Of a stretch of 64,000 nucleotides of DNA, positions 51,272 through 60,909 are shown piece by piece. Location of the stretch: positions 186,001 to 250,000 of the forward strand of contig JABZFP010000041.1 in NCBI GenBank assembly GCA_014237395.1, written 5' to 3'. The notes beneath the pieces are model-generated. The model saw only the letters and a list, made by a program, of their open reading frames with translations. It did not search any database and had not been told where the DNA came from. Origin of the DNA: Desulfobacteraceae bacterium. Lineage in GTDB: Bacteria; Desulfobacterota; Desulfobacteria; Desulfobacterales; UBA5852. A program made the position numbers and the translations under genes. The stretch's first letter is position 1. The number at the start of each line of letters is the position of its first letter.

Positions 51272-52114
51272 TCAGACCCGGCCGCCGCTCCAGCTCAGTT
51301 TGGCTTTCAGAATGTCAAAGTATTCGCTACCGGGGACTTTGATCATGTGCACCGGGTGGGGGCTCTTTTCAATCTGGATCGTGTCGCCGTGGTTGATTTC
51401 CATGCCGGCCTGGCCGTCAAAGGTCAAAATCATGTTGGAGGAGTCTTTCTCTAGCGACATTTGGATGCGGGCGCGGTCCGGAATGACCAGTGGGCGGTTT
51501 GTCAGGGTGAAGGGGCAAATCGGGGTCATGATGATGCCGGGCACCTCGGGGTGAATGACCGGTCCGCCGGCGGCCAGCGAGTAGGCCGTTGAGCCGGTCG
51601 GGGTGGACACGATCAGACCGTCGGCACGGAAGGTCGTCAGGTAATGATTGTCGATGTAGGCTTCGATATGGGCCAGTCGCGCCAATGTGCTTTTGGTCAC
51701 GACCACATCGTTTAAAATGATTTCACGGCAGCGCTCCTGGTTGTTTTTAATGACGGAAACGGTCAGGCGCATGCGCTTTTGGATCGTGAAATTCTTTTTG
51801 AGCACCGCTTCCGCGGCGGCATAGAGATCATCTGCAGCGATTTCGGCCAAGAAACCGACCTGACCGAACTTGACGCCCAGAACCGGCAGGGGCGTGTCTC
51901 CGATCCATCGTACGGCGCTGAGAAAGGTGCCGTCACCGCCAAGGACAAAAAGGCATGCCAGGCTGGACGGTGCCGGAGAACGGGGGGTGGTGCCGGAAAG
52001 CGGCGGCGTGATCCGTGCGACACCAATCTGGCGTGCTTGAAGCCATTTTTCAAACCGATCCGCTGTTTGCTGGGCTTCCGGGACCGGTTTAACGATGAGC
52101 CCGATGGTCGGCAC
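51272..52114 (-). CDS. nadK: NAD kinase
   Basis: NadK phosphorylates NAD to NADP. The 280-residue protein has the catalytic GGDGT at 59-63, the NDVVV segment, TPTGSTAYSLAAGGP and SLEKDSSN-type C-terminal strands. The start is a GTG with GGAG upstream. It is a single gene on the minus strand, divergent from the liv operon, with a 224-base shared upstream region. Confidence 0.95.
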   Translation of the reverse strand: MPTIGLIVKPVPEAQQTADRFEKWLQARQIGVARITPPLSGTTPRSPAPSSLACLFVLGGDGTFLSAVRWIGDTPLPVLGVKFGQVGFLAEIAADDLYAAAEAVLKKNFTIQKRMRLTVSVIKNNQERCREIILNDVVVTKSTLARLAHIEAYIDNHYLTTFRADGLIVSTPTGSTAYSLAAGGPVIHPEVPGIIMTPICPFTLTNRPLVIPDRARIQMSLEKDSSNMILTFDGQAGMEINHGDTIQIEKSPHPVHMIKVPGSEYFDILKAKLSWSGGRV

Positions 52115-52338
52115 GGTGCTAGTTGGCTCCCTGTGGCTAGTGGGCCGATGCGATGTTCAGGATGGAACGTCGTCTGAAGCGTTGACTACTGCATCCGGAC
52201 CGCATGGTCAAGCGGCAAAGTCCGGATACCGCCTGCCATAGGGAATTTCTATCTTGACTCAACTACCCTGTAAGACTATAAATACAGGGTTTTCAAGGGA
52301 TACGCTTTGTATTTTGTCACTTTTTCAAGGAGGAAGGG

Positions 52339-53526
52339 ATGATGAAGAAACGCTTTGGAAGATATTTTGTCCTGATCGCGCTGGTTACCCTGACAGGAAT
52401 GGTTCTTTTTGCCTGTGGGCAGCAGCAGGAACAACCGGCCGAGGCCACCAAAGAAGCCGCCCCGGTGGAAAAAGCGGTGGAGCCTATCAAGCTGGGTGTT
52501 GCCGGTGCTCACAGTGGTGACTTGGCGTCTTACGGTATTCCGACGGTGCGGGCCGCCGAACTGATTGTTAAAAAACGAAATGCCATGACAGGCATCTGTG
52601 GCCGTCAGATCGAACTGCTGGTGGAAGACGACGTCTGTAAACCGGAAGTGGCCACGAATACAGCCACCAAGCTGGTTACGGATGGCGCGAATGTCGTGGT
52701 AGGCCACATCTGCAGCGGGGCCACCAAAGCCGCGTTGGGCATTTACAAGGAATCCGGCGTTATCGCCATGAGCCCGTCGGCCACCAACCCGGCCCTGACC
52801 CAGAGCGGCGATTACCCGAACTTCTATCGCACGATTGCTTCCGACGATGCCCAGGCCCGTCTGGAAGTGGACTTTGCCTTGGACGTTCTCAAACTGAAGA
52901 AGATTGCCGTTCTGCATGACAAAGGCGACTACGGCAAGGGGCTGGCGGAATTTGCCAAAGGGTTCTTGGAAGGCGACAGCCGTGCCGAAGTGGTGCTCTA
53001 CGAGGGCATTACGCCGGGTGCCGTGGATTACTCCGCGGTCGTACAGAAAATCAAACAATCCGAGGCGGAAGCCGTTATTTTCGGCGGTTACCATCCCGAA
53101 GCCTCCAAGCTCGTTCAGCAGATGCGCAATAAAGCTATGGACACGGTCTTTATCTCCGATGACGGGGTGAAAGACGACACGTTTATCAAAGTGGCCGGTG
53201 AATTTGCCGAAGGCGTCTATGCCACCGGACCGGTGGATACCTCCAGCAATCCCATCGCGGTGGACGCGGTTGAACTCCACAAGAAAGAATACGGTGAAGA
53301 ACCGGGCGCCTTCTTCCTGAATGCCTATGCCGCCACCCTGGCGTTGCTGAATGCCATCGAAAAGAGCGGCTCCACGGATTATGACGTGTTGACCAAGACA
53401 CTGCAGTCGGAGTGGGTTGCCACACCGCTGGGGATCATCAAGTTCGATGAAAAAGGTGATGCCATAGGTGTTGGCTTCGCCGTATACCAAGTCCAAAACG
53501 GTCAGTATGTGACCGTGGAATTCTAA
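52339..53526 (+). CDS. livK: Branched-chain amino acid ABC transporter substrate-binding lipoprotein
   Basis: The 395-residue periplasmic protein has a lipoprotein signal (LFAC, Cys26) and a Glu/Ala/Pro linker before a type I periplasmic-binding domain (IKLGVAGAHSGDLASYG, GHICSGATKAALGIY, MSPSATNPALTQ). It delivers leucine, isoleucine, valine or related amino acids to LivHMGF. AAGGAGG precedes two adjacent ATG codons; either 52339 or 52342 may start translation. It is the first gene of the operon. Confidence 0.92.
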   Translation: MMKKRFGRYFVLIALVTLTGMVLFACGQQQEQPAEATKEAAPVEKAVEPIKLGVAGAHSGDLASYGIPTVRAAELIVKKRNAMTGICGRQIELLVEDDVCKPEVATNTATKLVTDGANVVVGHICSGATKAALGIYKESGVIAMSPSATNPALTQSGDYPNFYRTIASDDAQARLEVDFALDVLKLKKIAVLHDKGDYGKGLAEFAKGFLEGDSRAEVVLYEGITPGAVDYSAVVQKIKQSEAEAVIFGGYHPEASKLVQQMRNKAMDTVFISDDGVKDDTFIKVAGEFAEGVYATGPVDTSSNPIAVDAVELHKKEYGEEPGAFFLNAYAATLALLNAIEKSGSTDYDVLTKTLQSEWVATPLGIIKFDEKGDAIGVGFAVYQVQNGQYVTVEF

Positions 53527-53542
53527 CTGTAAATAGAGGATG

Positions 53543-53581
53543 ACATCAGGGGTCGCGCCGTTAGGCGATGGCCCCTGATGT
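53543..53581 (+). terminator. Hairpin after livK
   Basis: A perfect 10-base-pair stem (ACATCAGGGG / CCCCTGATGT) with an inner CGCC/GGCG stem is followed by GTTTT. It is likely a partial terminator or mRNA stabiliser that keeps livK expression above the permease genes. The remaining 137 bases before livH contain nothing else I recognise. Confidence 0.6.
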
Positions 53582-53718
53582 GTTTTGGGCCGACAAAACT
53601 TTAGGAATGACTTTAGTTGAAGGCCCCGACAGGAGACGATGGACCATTGCGGTCGATTCTTTCTTGCCGAGATCTTTAACAACCGCTTTCTTGTGTGCGG
53701 GATTGGGAATCATTTCCG

Positions 53719-54621
53719 ATGGATTATTTTCTTGAACTGTTCCTCGGGGGTCTGACGCGGGGCAGCATCTATGCCCTGATCGCTCTGGGGTATACGATGG
53801 TCTACGGGATTATCGAACTCATCAATTTCGCCCATGGTGAAATCTACATGATCGGCGCTTTTACAGGCCTGATTGTCATCAGCGTATTGACCATGCTGGG
53901 GTGGAATTCGATCGCCATCATTGTTCTGGCGGCTCTGATTGCGATGCTGTACTCGGCGGCCTACGGGTTCACCATTGAAAAAATCGCCTACAAACCCCTG
54001 CGCGGCTCCCAGCGCTTGTCGGCCCTGATCAGCGCGATCGGGATGTCCCTTTTTCTTCAGAACTACGTTCTGCTGGCCCAGACCTCCAACTTTCTGCCCT
54101 ATCCCAACCTGGTTCCAACCTGGGACTTTTTACAACCCTATGAGCACATCGTTCGCTCAACGGAAATGGTCATTTATATTGCGACCGCCCTGGTGATGGT
54201 CTTGCTCACCTATCTGATCAAATTTACCCGGATGGGCAAAGCCATGCGGGCGGTGGCCCAGGACCGCGACATGTCCATGCTGGTGGGGGTCGATGTGAAC
54301 CGGGTGATTTCCTTTACGTTTATCATCGGGTCCTCCATCGCTGCCCTGGGGGGCGTCCTGGTGGCGTCCCACATCGGGCAGGTCAATTTTTATGTCGGCT
54401 TTATTGTCGGCATCAAGGCTTTCGTGGCCGCCGTTCTGGGAGGTATCGGCAGCATGCCCGGCGCTGTTTTGGGCAGTCTCGTGCTGGGATGGACGGAGAG
54501 TTTTTTTACGGGCTACATTTCCAGTGACTATGAAGATGTTTTTGCCTTTTTATTTCTGGTCCTGATTTTGATATTCCGGCCGGCCGGCCTTCTTGGACGG
54601 TCGGATACGGACAAGGTTTGA
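53719..54621 (+). CDS. livH: Branched-chain amino acid ABC permease LivH
   Basis: The 300-residue permease starts MDYFLELFLGGLTRGSIYAL, the standard LivH N-terminus, with about eight helices and the EAA-like RAVAQDRDMSMLVGVDVNRV loop. A GTG at 53695 would add eight residues. It forms the channel with LivM. Confidence 0.92.
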   Translation: MDYFLELFLGGLTRGSIYALIALGYTMVYGIIELINFAHGEIYMIGAFTGLIVISVLTMLGWNSIAIIVLAALIAMLYSAAYGFTIEKIAYKPLRGSQRLSALISAIGMSLFLQNYVLLAQTSNFLPYPNLVPTWDFLQPYEHIVRSTEMVIYIATALVMVLLTYLIKFTRMGKAMRAVAQDRDMSMLVGVDVNRVISFTFIIGSSIAALGGVLVASHIGQVNFYVGFIVGIKAFVAAVLGGIGSMPGAVLGSLVLGWTESFFTGYISSDYEDVFAFLFLVLILIFRPAGLLGRSDTDKV

Positions 54622-54701
54622 TACCGAGCAGCCCTCACCGGGCAGCGCCGGCCGGCAAAGCACTTGCGGGCCGCGGCAGTTAGAGGTTGAAACAGCGCAC
54701 T

Positions 54702-55925
54702 ATGATAACATTGCAAGAAATCAAGAAGTCTTTCCTGGTATCGCTCTGGTTCATGTTTCTCACCTTTCCCATCATGGTGATCAAAGTGAACACCATCGAG
54801 CAAACCATCGAGTGGCGCTGGTGGTGGATGGCTGCGGTCGGGCTGGGGGCTTTCGTGCTTTCCTTTTTCTGGCGAATTGCCATCGCGCGCAAGGAAGCCG
54901 GGAAGAAGAAGGCGGAAGTCAGCGGCGAAGAGAAGATCGCGTTGATCCCACGATTGATGAGCAATCCCCGCTTTTATATTCCGGGCCTGGTGGCAACCGT
55001 CGCTTTGGTGGTGATTTTCCCGTTTGTCTTCAGCATGTACCAGACCAATATTCTAATTACGGCGCTGATCTATGTCGTTGTCGGATTGGGACTGAATATC
55101 GTTGTCGGCCTGGCCGGACTGCTGGACCTCGGTTATGTGGCCTTCTACGCGGTGGGCGCGTATAGTTACGCCCTGCTGAATTACCATTTCGGGGTCACCT
55201 TCTGGATGGCGTTGCCCATCGGTGCCCTGCTGGCCTTTCTGTTCGGTATCATGCTGGGGTTTCCCGTATTACGGCTGCGGGGCGACTATCTGGCGATCGT
55301 CACGCTGGGGTTCGGGGAGATCATCCGGCTGGTGTTGGAAAACTGGAATGCGTTTTCCTTCGGACCCAGCGGTATTGCCAACATTCCCAAACCCGGTCTT
55401 TTTGGGTTGAAGTTATCCCTTCAGCAGTCCTCCATTTTTATCTATTTTGTGATGATCGGACTGGCCCTGATGACCATATTCGTTGTCCGGCGCTTGCAGG
55501 ATTCACGGATCGGCCGGGCCTGGATTGCATTGCGCGAAGATGAAGTGGCCTGCCAGGCCATGGGCATCGACAAGACCCGGACCAAGCTGTCGGCCTTTGC
55601 CATGGGGGCCACCTGGGCTGGTATGGGCGGGGTCGTCTTTGCGGCTAAAACCACCTTTATCAACCCCACCAGCTTTACCATCTGGGAGTCGGTTATCATT
55701 CTTTGTGTAGTGGTGCTGGGCGGCATGGGCTCCATCTTGGGCGTCATCATCGGTGCCCTGGTTTTGATTCTCCTGCCGGAATACCTGCGGGCGTTTTCGG
55801 AATATCGCATGCTGGTTTTTGGCGCCCTCCTGGTGATGATGATGGTCTTCCGGCCGGGAGGAATCGTCAGCGGGGTGCGACGGATCTACAAATTTGAAGG
55901 ACTCCAAAACAAGGTGGACTCGTAA
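54702..55925 (+). CDS. livM: Branched-chain amino acid ABC permease LivM
   Basis: The 407-residue permease has an extended N-terminus with two extra helices (about 13-60) before the core LivM fold (VGLGLNIVVGLAGLLDLGYVAFYAVGAY). The cytosolic loop ALREDEVACQAMGID is the ATPase contact. The ATG at 54702 is chosen; a TTG at 54687 is in frame. The N-terminal extension is common in proteobacterial LivM. Confidence 0.9.
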   Translation: MITLQEIKKSFLVSLWFMFLTFPIMVIKVNTIEQTIEWRWWWMAAVGLGAFVLSFFWRIAIARKEAGKKKAEVSGEEKIALIPRLMSNPRFYIPGLVATVALVVIFPFVFSMYQTNILITALIYVVVGLGLNIVVGLAGLLDLGYVAFYAVGAYSYALLNYHFGVTFWMALPIGALLAFLFGIMLGFPVLRLRGDYLAIVTLGFGEIIRLVLENWNAFSFGPSGIANIPKPGLFGLKLSLQQSSIFIYFVMIGLALMTIFVVRRLQDSRIGRAWIALREDEVACQAMGIDKTRTKLSAFAMGATWAGMGGVVFAAKTTFINPTSFTIWESVIILCVVVLGGMGSILGVIIGALVLILLPEYLRAFSEYRMLVFGALLVMMMVFRPGGIVSGVRRIYKFEGLQNKVDS

Positions 55926-55929
55926 GCGT

Positions 55930-56718
55930 ATGAAACCGGTTTTAGATGTCAACCAACTGACCATGGATTTTGGCGGCCTGCGGGCCCTTGATCATATTGA
56001 TCTTCAGGTGCATCCGGGTGAGATCGTTGCCCTGATCGGTCCCAACGGGGCGGGCAAGACCACCTTTTTCAACTGCATCACCGGAATTTACGCCCCCACC
56101 AAGGGCGATATGTTCCTGACGCGGCCCCAGGGCGAACCGAAGCGTCTCAATGGGCTTAAGCCCAACCGGGTGACCGAGCGCGGCATGGCCCGCACCTTCC
56201 AGAATATCCGGCTGTTCCAGAACATGACGGTGCTGGAAAATGTCATGATTGGACGCCATTGCCGTCTGCATACCGGTATTCCAGGAGCGATTTTCCGCCC
56301 GCCGGCCAGCCGCCGGGAAGAAAAAGAAGTTGTCGCTGACAGCTATGCCATGCTGGAGAAAATCGGCTTGACCCGCTATGTCAACGAGTTTGCCAAGAAT
56401 CTGCCCTACGGTGCCCAGCGGCGGCTGGAAATTGCCCGGGCCTTGGCCACCGAGCCGTTTCTGCTTTTACTCGATGAACCGGCGGCCGGGATGAATGCCC
56501 AGGAAACCAAGGCGCTGGATGAGCTCATCCTGCGTCTTCGTTCCGACATGAAGGTGTCCATCCTTCTTATCGAACACGACATGAAGCTCGTCATGAGTTT
56601 GTCCGATCGGATCTATGTGGTGGATTATGGCAAGAAAATTGCCGAGGGAAACCCCGAAGAAATCAAAAGCAACCCGGCAGTTATCAAGGCTTACCTCGGA
56701 GAAGATATCGATGCTTGA
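55930..56718 (+). CDS. livG: Branched-chain amino acid ABC ATPase LivG
   Basis: The 262-residue ATPase has Walker A GPNGAGKTT (37-45), signature LPYGAQRRLE, Walker B LLLLDEPAAGMN and the switch His in LIEHDMKLVM. It begins four bases after the livM stop and overlaps livF by eight bases. Confidence 0.93.
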   Translation: MKPVLDVNQLTMDFGGLRALDHIDLQVHPGEIVALIGPNGAGKTTFFNCITGIYAPTKGDMFLTRPQGEPKRLNGLKPNRVTERGMARTFQNIRLFQNMTVLENVMIGRHCRLHTGIPGAIFRPPASRREEKEVVADSYAMLEKIGLTRYVNEFAKNLPYGAQRRLEIARALATEPFLLLLDEPAAGMNAQETKALDELILRLRSDMKVSILLIEHDMKLVMSLSDRIYVVDYGKKIAEGNPEEIKSNPAVIKAYLGEDIDA

Positions 56719-57418
56719 GTTGCAGAACGTCGAAACGTTTTATGGCAATATCCAGGCGCTGAAATCCATCAGCTTGGAAATCGCCCAAGGCGAAATCGTG
56801 ACCTTGATCGGTGCCAATGGCGCCGGGAAGTCGACGACCCTGATGTCCATCTCCGGGATTGTGCCGCCGCGTTCGGGCGTGATTCTATTCGAGGGGCAGC
56901 CGATTCAGGGGATGCCCCCCAATGCCATCGTGTCCATGGGCATATCCCAGGTGCCCGAAGGGCGGCGGATTTTTCCTTACCTGACCGTACTTGAAAACCT
57001 CGATATGGGCGCTTTCCTGCGGGACGACAAACCAGAAATCAAAACCGATCTCGACTATATTTTTGAGCTGTTTCCCATCCTGGCCGAACGGCGGCACCAA
57101 GCCGGCGGCACCCTCAGCGGCGGCGAACAGCAGATGCTGGCCATATCCCGCGCCTTGATGGCCCGGCCGCGCCTTCTCCTGTTGGACGAACCGTCCCTGG
57201 GCTTGGCGCCACTGGTGGTCAAGCGGATTTTCGAAATTGTCAAGAAGATCAACAGCGAGAACAACACGACGGTTTTTCTGGTGGAGCAGAATGCCAATCT
57301 GGCCTTAAAAACGGCCCACCGGGGCTATGTCATGGAAAACGGTCGGATTATCATGGCGGATGCCGCGGACAAACTCATGGTCAATGAGGATGTCCGCAAA
57401 GCTTATCTCGGCATCTAG
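56711..57418 (+). CDS. livF: Branched-chain amino acid ABC ATPase LivF
   Basis: The 235-residue ATPase has Walker A GANGAGKST (34-42), signature LSGGEQQM, Walker B LLLLDEPSLGLAP and VEQNANLAL. It starts inside the end of livG. It completes the liv operon; the 148 bases to pncB hold no terminator that I could identify. Confidence 0.93.
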   Translation: MLELQNVETFYGNIQALKSISLEIAQGEIVTLIGANGAGKSTTLMSISGIVPPRSGVILFEGQPIQGMPPNAIVSMGISQVPEGRRIFPYLTVLENLDMGAFLRDDKPEIKTDLDYIFELFPILAERRHQAGGTLSGGEQQMLAISRALMARPRLLLLDEPSLGLAPLVVKRIFEIVKKINSENNTTVFLVEQNANLALKTAHRGYVMENGRIIMADAADKLMVNEDVRKAYLGI

Positions 57419-57566
57419 CGGTCTTTTATCGCTACCCGTCCCTCGTACCCGGATCGTCACTTCCTTATCCGGTTTAAACGCCATCATCTCGTCAAAAGAC
57501 TCCCGAGGATCATGCCGGACGTGATGCCGGTATCCGAACGCCCACCCCAGAATTCCCGCTTTCCGC

Positions 57567-58892
57567 TTATTTCTGAAGCGCCTTTAGGCGCGCGCTAAGC
57601 CGGACAGGATAGGCGATGTGGGAATCGATGGTTTTGTAGCGCGGGTCGAGGCATCCGAATTGTTTTGCAAAGCGCTTGCGGATGTCCACGAGAGAGGCTT
57701 CGGGCGTGTGCCGTTGGCCGTTGCGCATAACCGGTTCGAGCAGCGGCTCACCGGCAGCCCGCTTTTCTTCCCGGCAGGCCAGGATGTCTTCCTGAAAAAC
57801 GCCATGGGGGTCGTCATGGCGAAAAATTTGCTTTCGACCGGCCAACGTGACTTTGTTGCTGCTCAGCTTGCGGATGGGGCGTTTTCCCAGCTGAACCAGT
57901 TTGTATACGATGTCCAGATAAGGGGCATCGGCCGAAACGCCCACCTTGGTGCCGACGCCAAAGGCATCGATGGGCGCACCGCTTTGAATGATTTCGGTGA
58001 TTTTGAATTCGTCGAAGCTGCTGCTGGCGTAGAGTTTCATTTCCGTCAGCCCGGCTTCATCCAGAATGCGTCGCACACCGCGACTCAACGCAATCATGTC
58101 CCCACTGTCCAGACGAACCCCGAGGGCTCTTTGGTCTCTGGCCCGCATTTCCAACGCGACGGTTGCGGCGTTGCGGGCCCCCGCCAGCGTATCGTAAGTA
58201 TCGATTAAAAAAATCGTGTGCTGGGGAAAGGTCGCGGCATAGGCGCGGAAAGCGTCCAGCTCCGATGGGAAGGCGGTGACAAAGGCATGGGCCATGGTGC
58301 CGGCAACCGGAATACCAAATCGCTGGCCGGCGCGCACATTGCTGGTCGACGAGAACCCGGCGATATAGGTACTGCGGGCGACCTGGTCGCCGGCCTCCGA
58401 ACCGTGGGTGCGGCGTAGGGCAAAATCGACAAGCGGTCGTCCGGCCGCAGCGTGAACGGAGCGTGCCGCTTTGGTGGCGATCAGGGTGGCGATCCCGATG
58501 GTGTTCAATACGAGGGTTTCGATCAGCTGGGCCTCGATCAGCGGTGCGCTGATTTCCAGAACGGGTTCATCCGGGAAAAACAGGGTTCCCTCGGGCAGCG
58601 CGTGAATATCGCCGGTGAACCGCAATCGCCGAAGCGCATCAAGGAAGTTGGTGTCGAATAATTTCAGCTGCTGCAGATAGCGGATATCCTCCCGGCGGAA
58701 GCGGTAGGCTTCCAGTTCGGCGAGTAGCGCTGCCAGGCCGGCGGCCACAAAATAGTTTCGCTTGTGGTCGGGATTCCGTACGAAAACGGAAAAAGTAGCC
58801 TTGTCGTTGAGGTTGTGCCGCCAATAGCCCGCCGCCATGGTCATTTCGTAGAGATCGGTCAACAAGGGACCGGCAAGATAGGATGACGTCAT
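57567..58892 (-). CDS. pncB: Nicotinate phosphoribosyltransferase
   Basis: PncB makes nicotinate mononucleotide from nicotinate and PRPP for NAD salvage. The 441-residue protein opens GPLLTDLYEMTMAAGYW and has FALRRTHGSEAG, GTMAHAFV, LIDTYDTLAGARNA and the GVRLDSGD motif, all diagnostic. It follows the nicotinamidase-like gene by 43 bases, so nicotinamide would be converted to nicotinate and then to the mononucleotide. Confidence 0.93.
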   Translation of the reverse strand: MTSSYLAGPLLTDLYEMTMAAGYWRHNLNDKATFSVFVRNPDHKRNYFVAAGLAALLAELEAYRFRREDIRYLQQLKLFDTNFLDALRRLRFTGDIHALPEGTLFFPDEPVLEISAPLIEAQLIETLVLNTIGIATLIATKAARSVHAAAGRPLVDFALRRTHGSEAGDQVARSTYIAGFSSTSNVRAGQRFGIPVAGTMAHAFVTAFPSELDAFRAYAATFPQHTIFLIDTYDTLAGARNAATVALEMRARDQRALGVRLDSGDMIALSRGVRRILDEAGLTEMKLYASSSFDEFKITEIIQSGAPIDAFGVGTKVGVSADAPYLDIVYKLVQLGKRPIRKLSSNKVTLAGRKQIFRHDDPHGVFQEDILACREEKRAAGEPLLEPVMRNGQRHTPEASLVDIRKRFAKQFGCLDPRYKTIDSHIAYPVRLSARLKALQK

Positions 58893-58935
58893 GGCGGTGG
58901 TGTCCTGACAGGGGAATAGCTGTTGGGCATGTGGC

Positions 58936-59985
58936 TCATTGGCCTAAGCCCGGCCATTCACTGAGCGGGGTGGTGGTGTTCACCCGGTGCATGCCGGCAT
59001 CGGCAAACTTCTGGAAAGCGCGGTCGGCAGGCGCGGTGTAGTCGATGACGTCCGGGATCACGACCGGCGACGTACAATCCTCCAGCAGATAGACCTTCCT
59101 GGCCAAGGATGGGTCCCGGGCCTGAATTTCCGACAATAGATCTTCGATGGTCCAGGCCACGCAGTGGCTTTTGGCCTGCCCGGCAATGATGACGGCATCG
59201 AATGTAAGAAGGTTGTCGATGAGCGAGCGGTTTTTGTCATCAATCGGGTTGCCCGCGGCATCGGTGGTGATTTCGGGGCGCAGAACGGAATAGTTTTCAG
59301 TCAGGGGGTTGTGGCCCTTGATTTGGAAATCGGGCGGGCTCAGCCGGCTGATGCCGTGAAAGAAGACCGCCTCTTCAACGGCCGGCACGAGGGCATGGCC
59401 GATGCCGCCGAGCATGGCGTGGTAGGGCCAGATGGTCAACTCATATTTGCCACGGCGTTGAAGCTCCCGGGCGTAATGTTGAAGATAGTGCTGGCCTTCA
59501 TCGGCGGACAACCCCAGGCGGGGCGAGAGCGCGGCATTGAATCGCCAGACACCGTTTTCAAGATCTCCTATCGAGATGGTGGTGTAGGGCGCGGGGTGGC
59601 CTCCGTCTCCGTCCACTAGAAACATACTGTGGAAAATCTGGTAGATTTGATGGGTATCCATGGTCGGGCAGATTTCGGTCAACCGGTGAAGGTTACGATA
59701 GATAAACCGGCATAATCTTCGGTTGTCATCCACCGCCGCCGTTCCGCTGCGCCCCCCGACGAAGAGCTCGAAATCCGGCATACAGAACGTGTTCTGGACA
59801 TCGATCAGCAGAAGTGCCGTCCGGAACGCATCGTTGGCTGCAGAAGAGATTCGGTGCCGGTGGGCCCAAGCGGCCGCTTCGGAAGCGCGCTGCTGATACG
59901 GGACCCGCCATAGGGTATCGACGGCCCGGGGTTCAAAAAAAGATGGTATGGGGAGCGTTGCATCGGCCATGGCGGCGCCTGGCAT
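58936..59985 (-). CDS. Nicotinamidase-like cysteine hydrolase (long form)
   Basis: The product is about 345 residues and belongs to the isochorismatase/PncA fold. The catalytic triad appears as Asp in LLLIDVQNTF, Lys in FQIKGHNPLTENYS and Cys in GQAKSHCVAWT. The IWPYHAMLGGIGHAL segment replaces the WPDHC metal-site region of PncA with the same spacing. It is far longer than ordinary PncA (about 210 residues), with an N-terminal 60-residue extension and insertions. The neighbouring pncB supports nicotinamide deamidation. The start is either 59985 or the ATG at 59970. Confidence 0.8.
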   Translation of the reverse strand: MPGAAMADATLPIPSFFEPRAVDTLWRVPYQQRASEAAAWAHRHRISSAANDAFRTALLLIDVQNTFCMPDFELFVGGRSGTAAVDDNRRLCRFIYRNLHRLTEICPTMDTHQIYQIFHSMFLVDGDGGHPAPYTTISIGDLENGVWRFNAALSPRLGLSADEGQHYLQHYARELQRRGKYELTIWPYHAMLGGIGHALVPAVEEAVFFHGISRLSPPDFQIKGHNPLTENYSVLRPEITTDAAGNPIDDKNRSLIDNLLTFDAVIIAGQAKSHCVAWTIEDLLSEIQARDPSLARKVYLLEDCTSPVVIPDVIDYTAPADRAFQKFADAGMHRVNTTTPLSEWPGLGQ

Positions 59986-60176
59986 CCTATCGTCGAAAAT
60001 TTAGGGGATGTGGTTGCCGAAATGCTTCTTTTATGGTGAATATCTTGCGACCTGTCAATGTGCAAACGACAAGCGGCCTTGTGAAATGGTCGGTTTTTTT
60101 TGACTTCCTTTCCGTTGCCGCTTACCATCATTGCCTTTGCCACATTTAATCACCCTATTCGATCGGGACATTTAGG

Positions 60177-60758
60177 ATGGACTTGCTCAATATCATTGCC
60201 CTGGCCATCGCCCTGGCCATGGACGCCTTTGCCGTCGCCATTGCCACCGGCGTACGCCTGAAACGCGTGTCGCTGCGTCAGTTTTTCCGGCTGGCCTGGC
60301 ACTTCGGCCTCTTCCAGGCCATGATGCCGGTGATGGGCTGGGCCGCCGGCCTGACGGTCCGCGCGAGCATCGAGCGCTACGATCACTGGGTCGCCTTTGG
60401 GCTCTTGGCCTTTGTGGGTATCAATATGATTCGGGAAGCCTTCAAAATGGAGGAGGACGCCAGGCAAAAGCAAGATCCTACCCGGGGTCTGACCCTGGTC
60501 ATGCTTTCCGTGGCCACCAGTATCGACGCCCTGGCTGTGGGGTTGACGATTTCCATGCTTCAGGTTTCGATCTGGTTACCGGCGCTGGTGATCGGCCTGG
60601 TAGCGGGTGTTTTTACTGTGGTGGGACTGCATCTGGGCAAGTCTGTGGGGTCGGCGGAGCGTTTGAGTCCGATGGCAGGGGTCTTGGGGGGGGTGGTACT
60701 GCTGGCCATCGGGGTCAAGATCCTAATCGAACACAAAGCCTTGGGGTTTTTGTTCTAG
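60177..60758 (+). CDS. mntP: Manganese efflux pump MntP
   Basis: The 193-residue membrane protein has six helices arranged as two inverted repeats, each with the DA-x-AV motif (MDAFAVAIATG and SIDALAVGLTI) whose aspartates line the Mn2+ path. It exports excess manganese. I looked for a yybP-ykoY manganese riboswitch in the 191-base upstream gap and did not see one. Confidence 0.92.
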   Translation: MDLLNIIALAIALAMDAFAVAIATGVRLKRVSLRQFFRLAWHFGLFQAMMPVMGWAAGLTVRASIERYDHWVAFGLLAFVGINMIREAFKMEEDARQKQDPTRGLTLVMLSVATSIDALAVGLTISMLQVSIWLPALVIGLVAGVFTVVGLHLGKSVGSAERLSPMAGVLGGVVLLAIGVKILIEHKALGFLF

Positions 60759-60837
60759 CGCATCGGCGGCAGTCTTAAGGCCCCCGAAATCCCCTCTCTT
60801 GCTTCATAAACAGCCGGTTGGATGTGGTTTATGTTGT

Positions 60838-60870
60838 AAAAAACCTGCTCCGGTTTTCGCCGGAGCAGGT
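60838..60870 (-). terminator. Intrinsic terminator of putA
   Basis: An 11-base-pair stem (ACCTGCTCCGG / CCGGAGCAGGT) with a 6-base loop is followed on the minus strand by six T residues. It lies 40 bases past the putA stop. Confidence 0.9.
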
Positions 60871-60909
60871 CCGTGGTTATCCAATCTCCCAAGCGGTTTT
60901 TTGCGAGCC

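Noticed and set aside
57305..57587. Open frame after pncB on the minus strand (reads AGILGWAFGYRHHV then EMMAFKPDKEVTIRVRG)
   Set aside because: It looks protein-like for about 60 residues but overlaps the end of livF antisense, has no upstream start with a ribosome-binding site and matches no family I know. A frameshifted pncB tail was considered, but PncB is already of normal length.
59986..60176. Manganese (yybP-ykoY) riboswitch before mntP
   Set aside because: The characteristic paired GGGGAGTA-type segments are absent from the gap.
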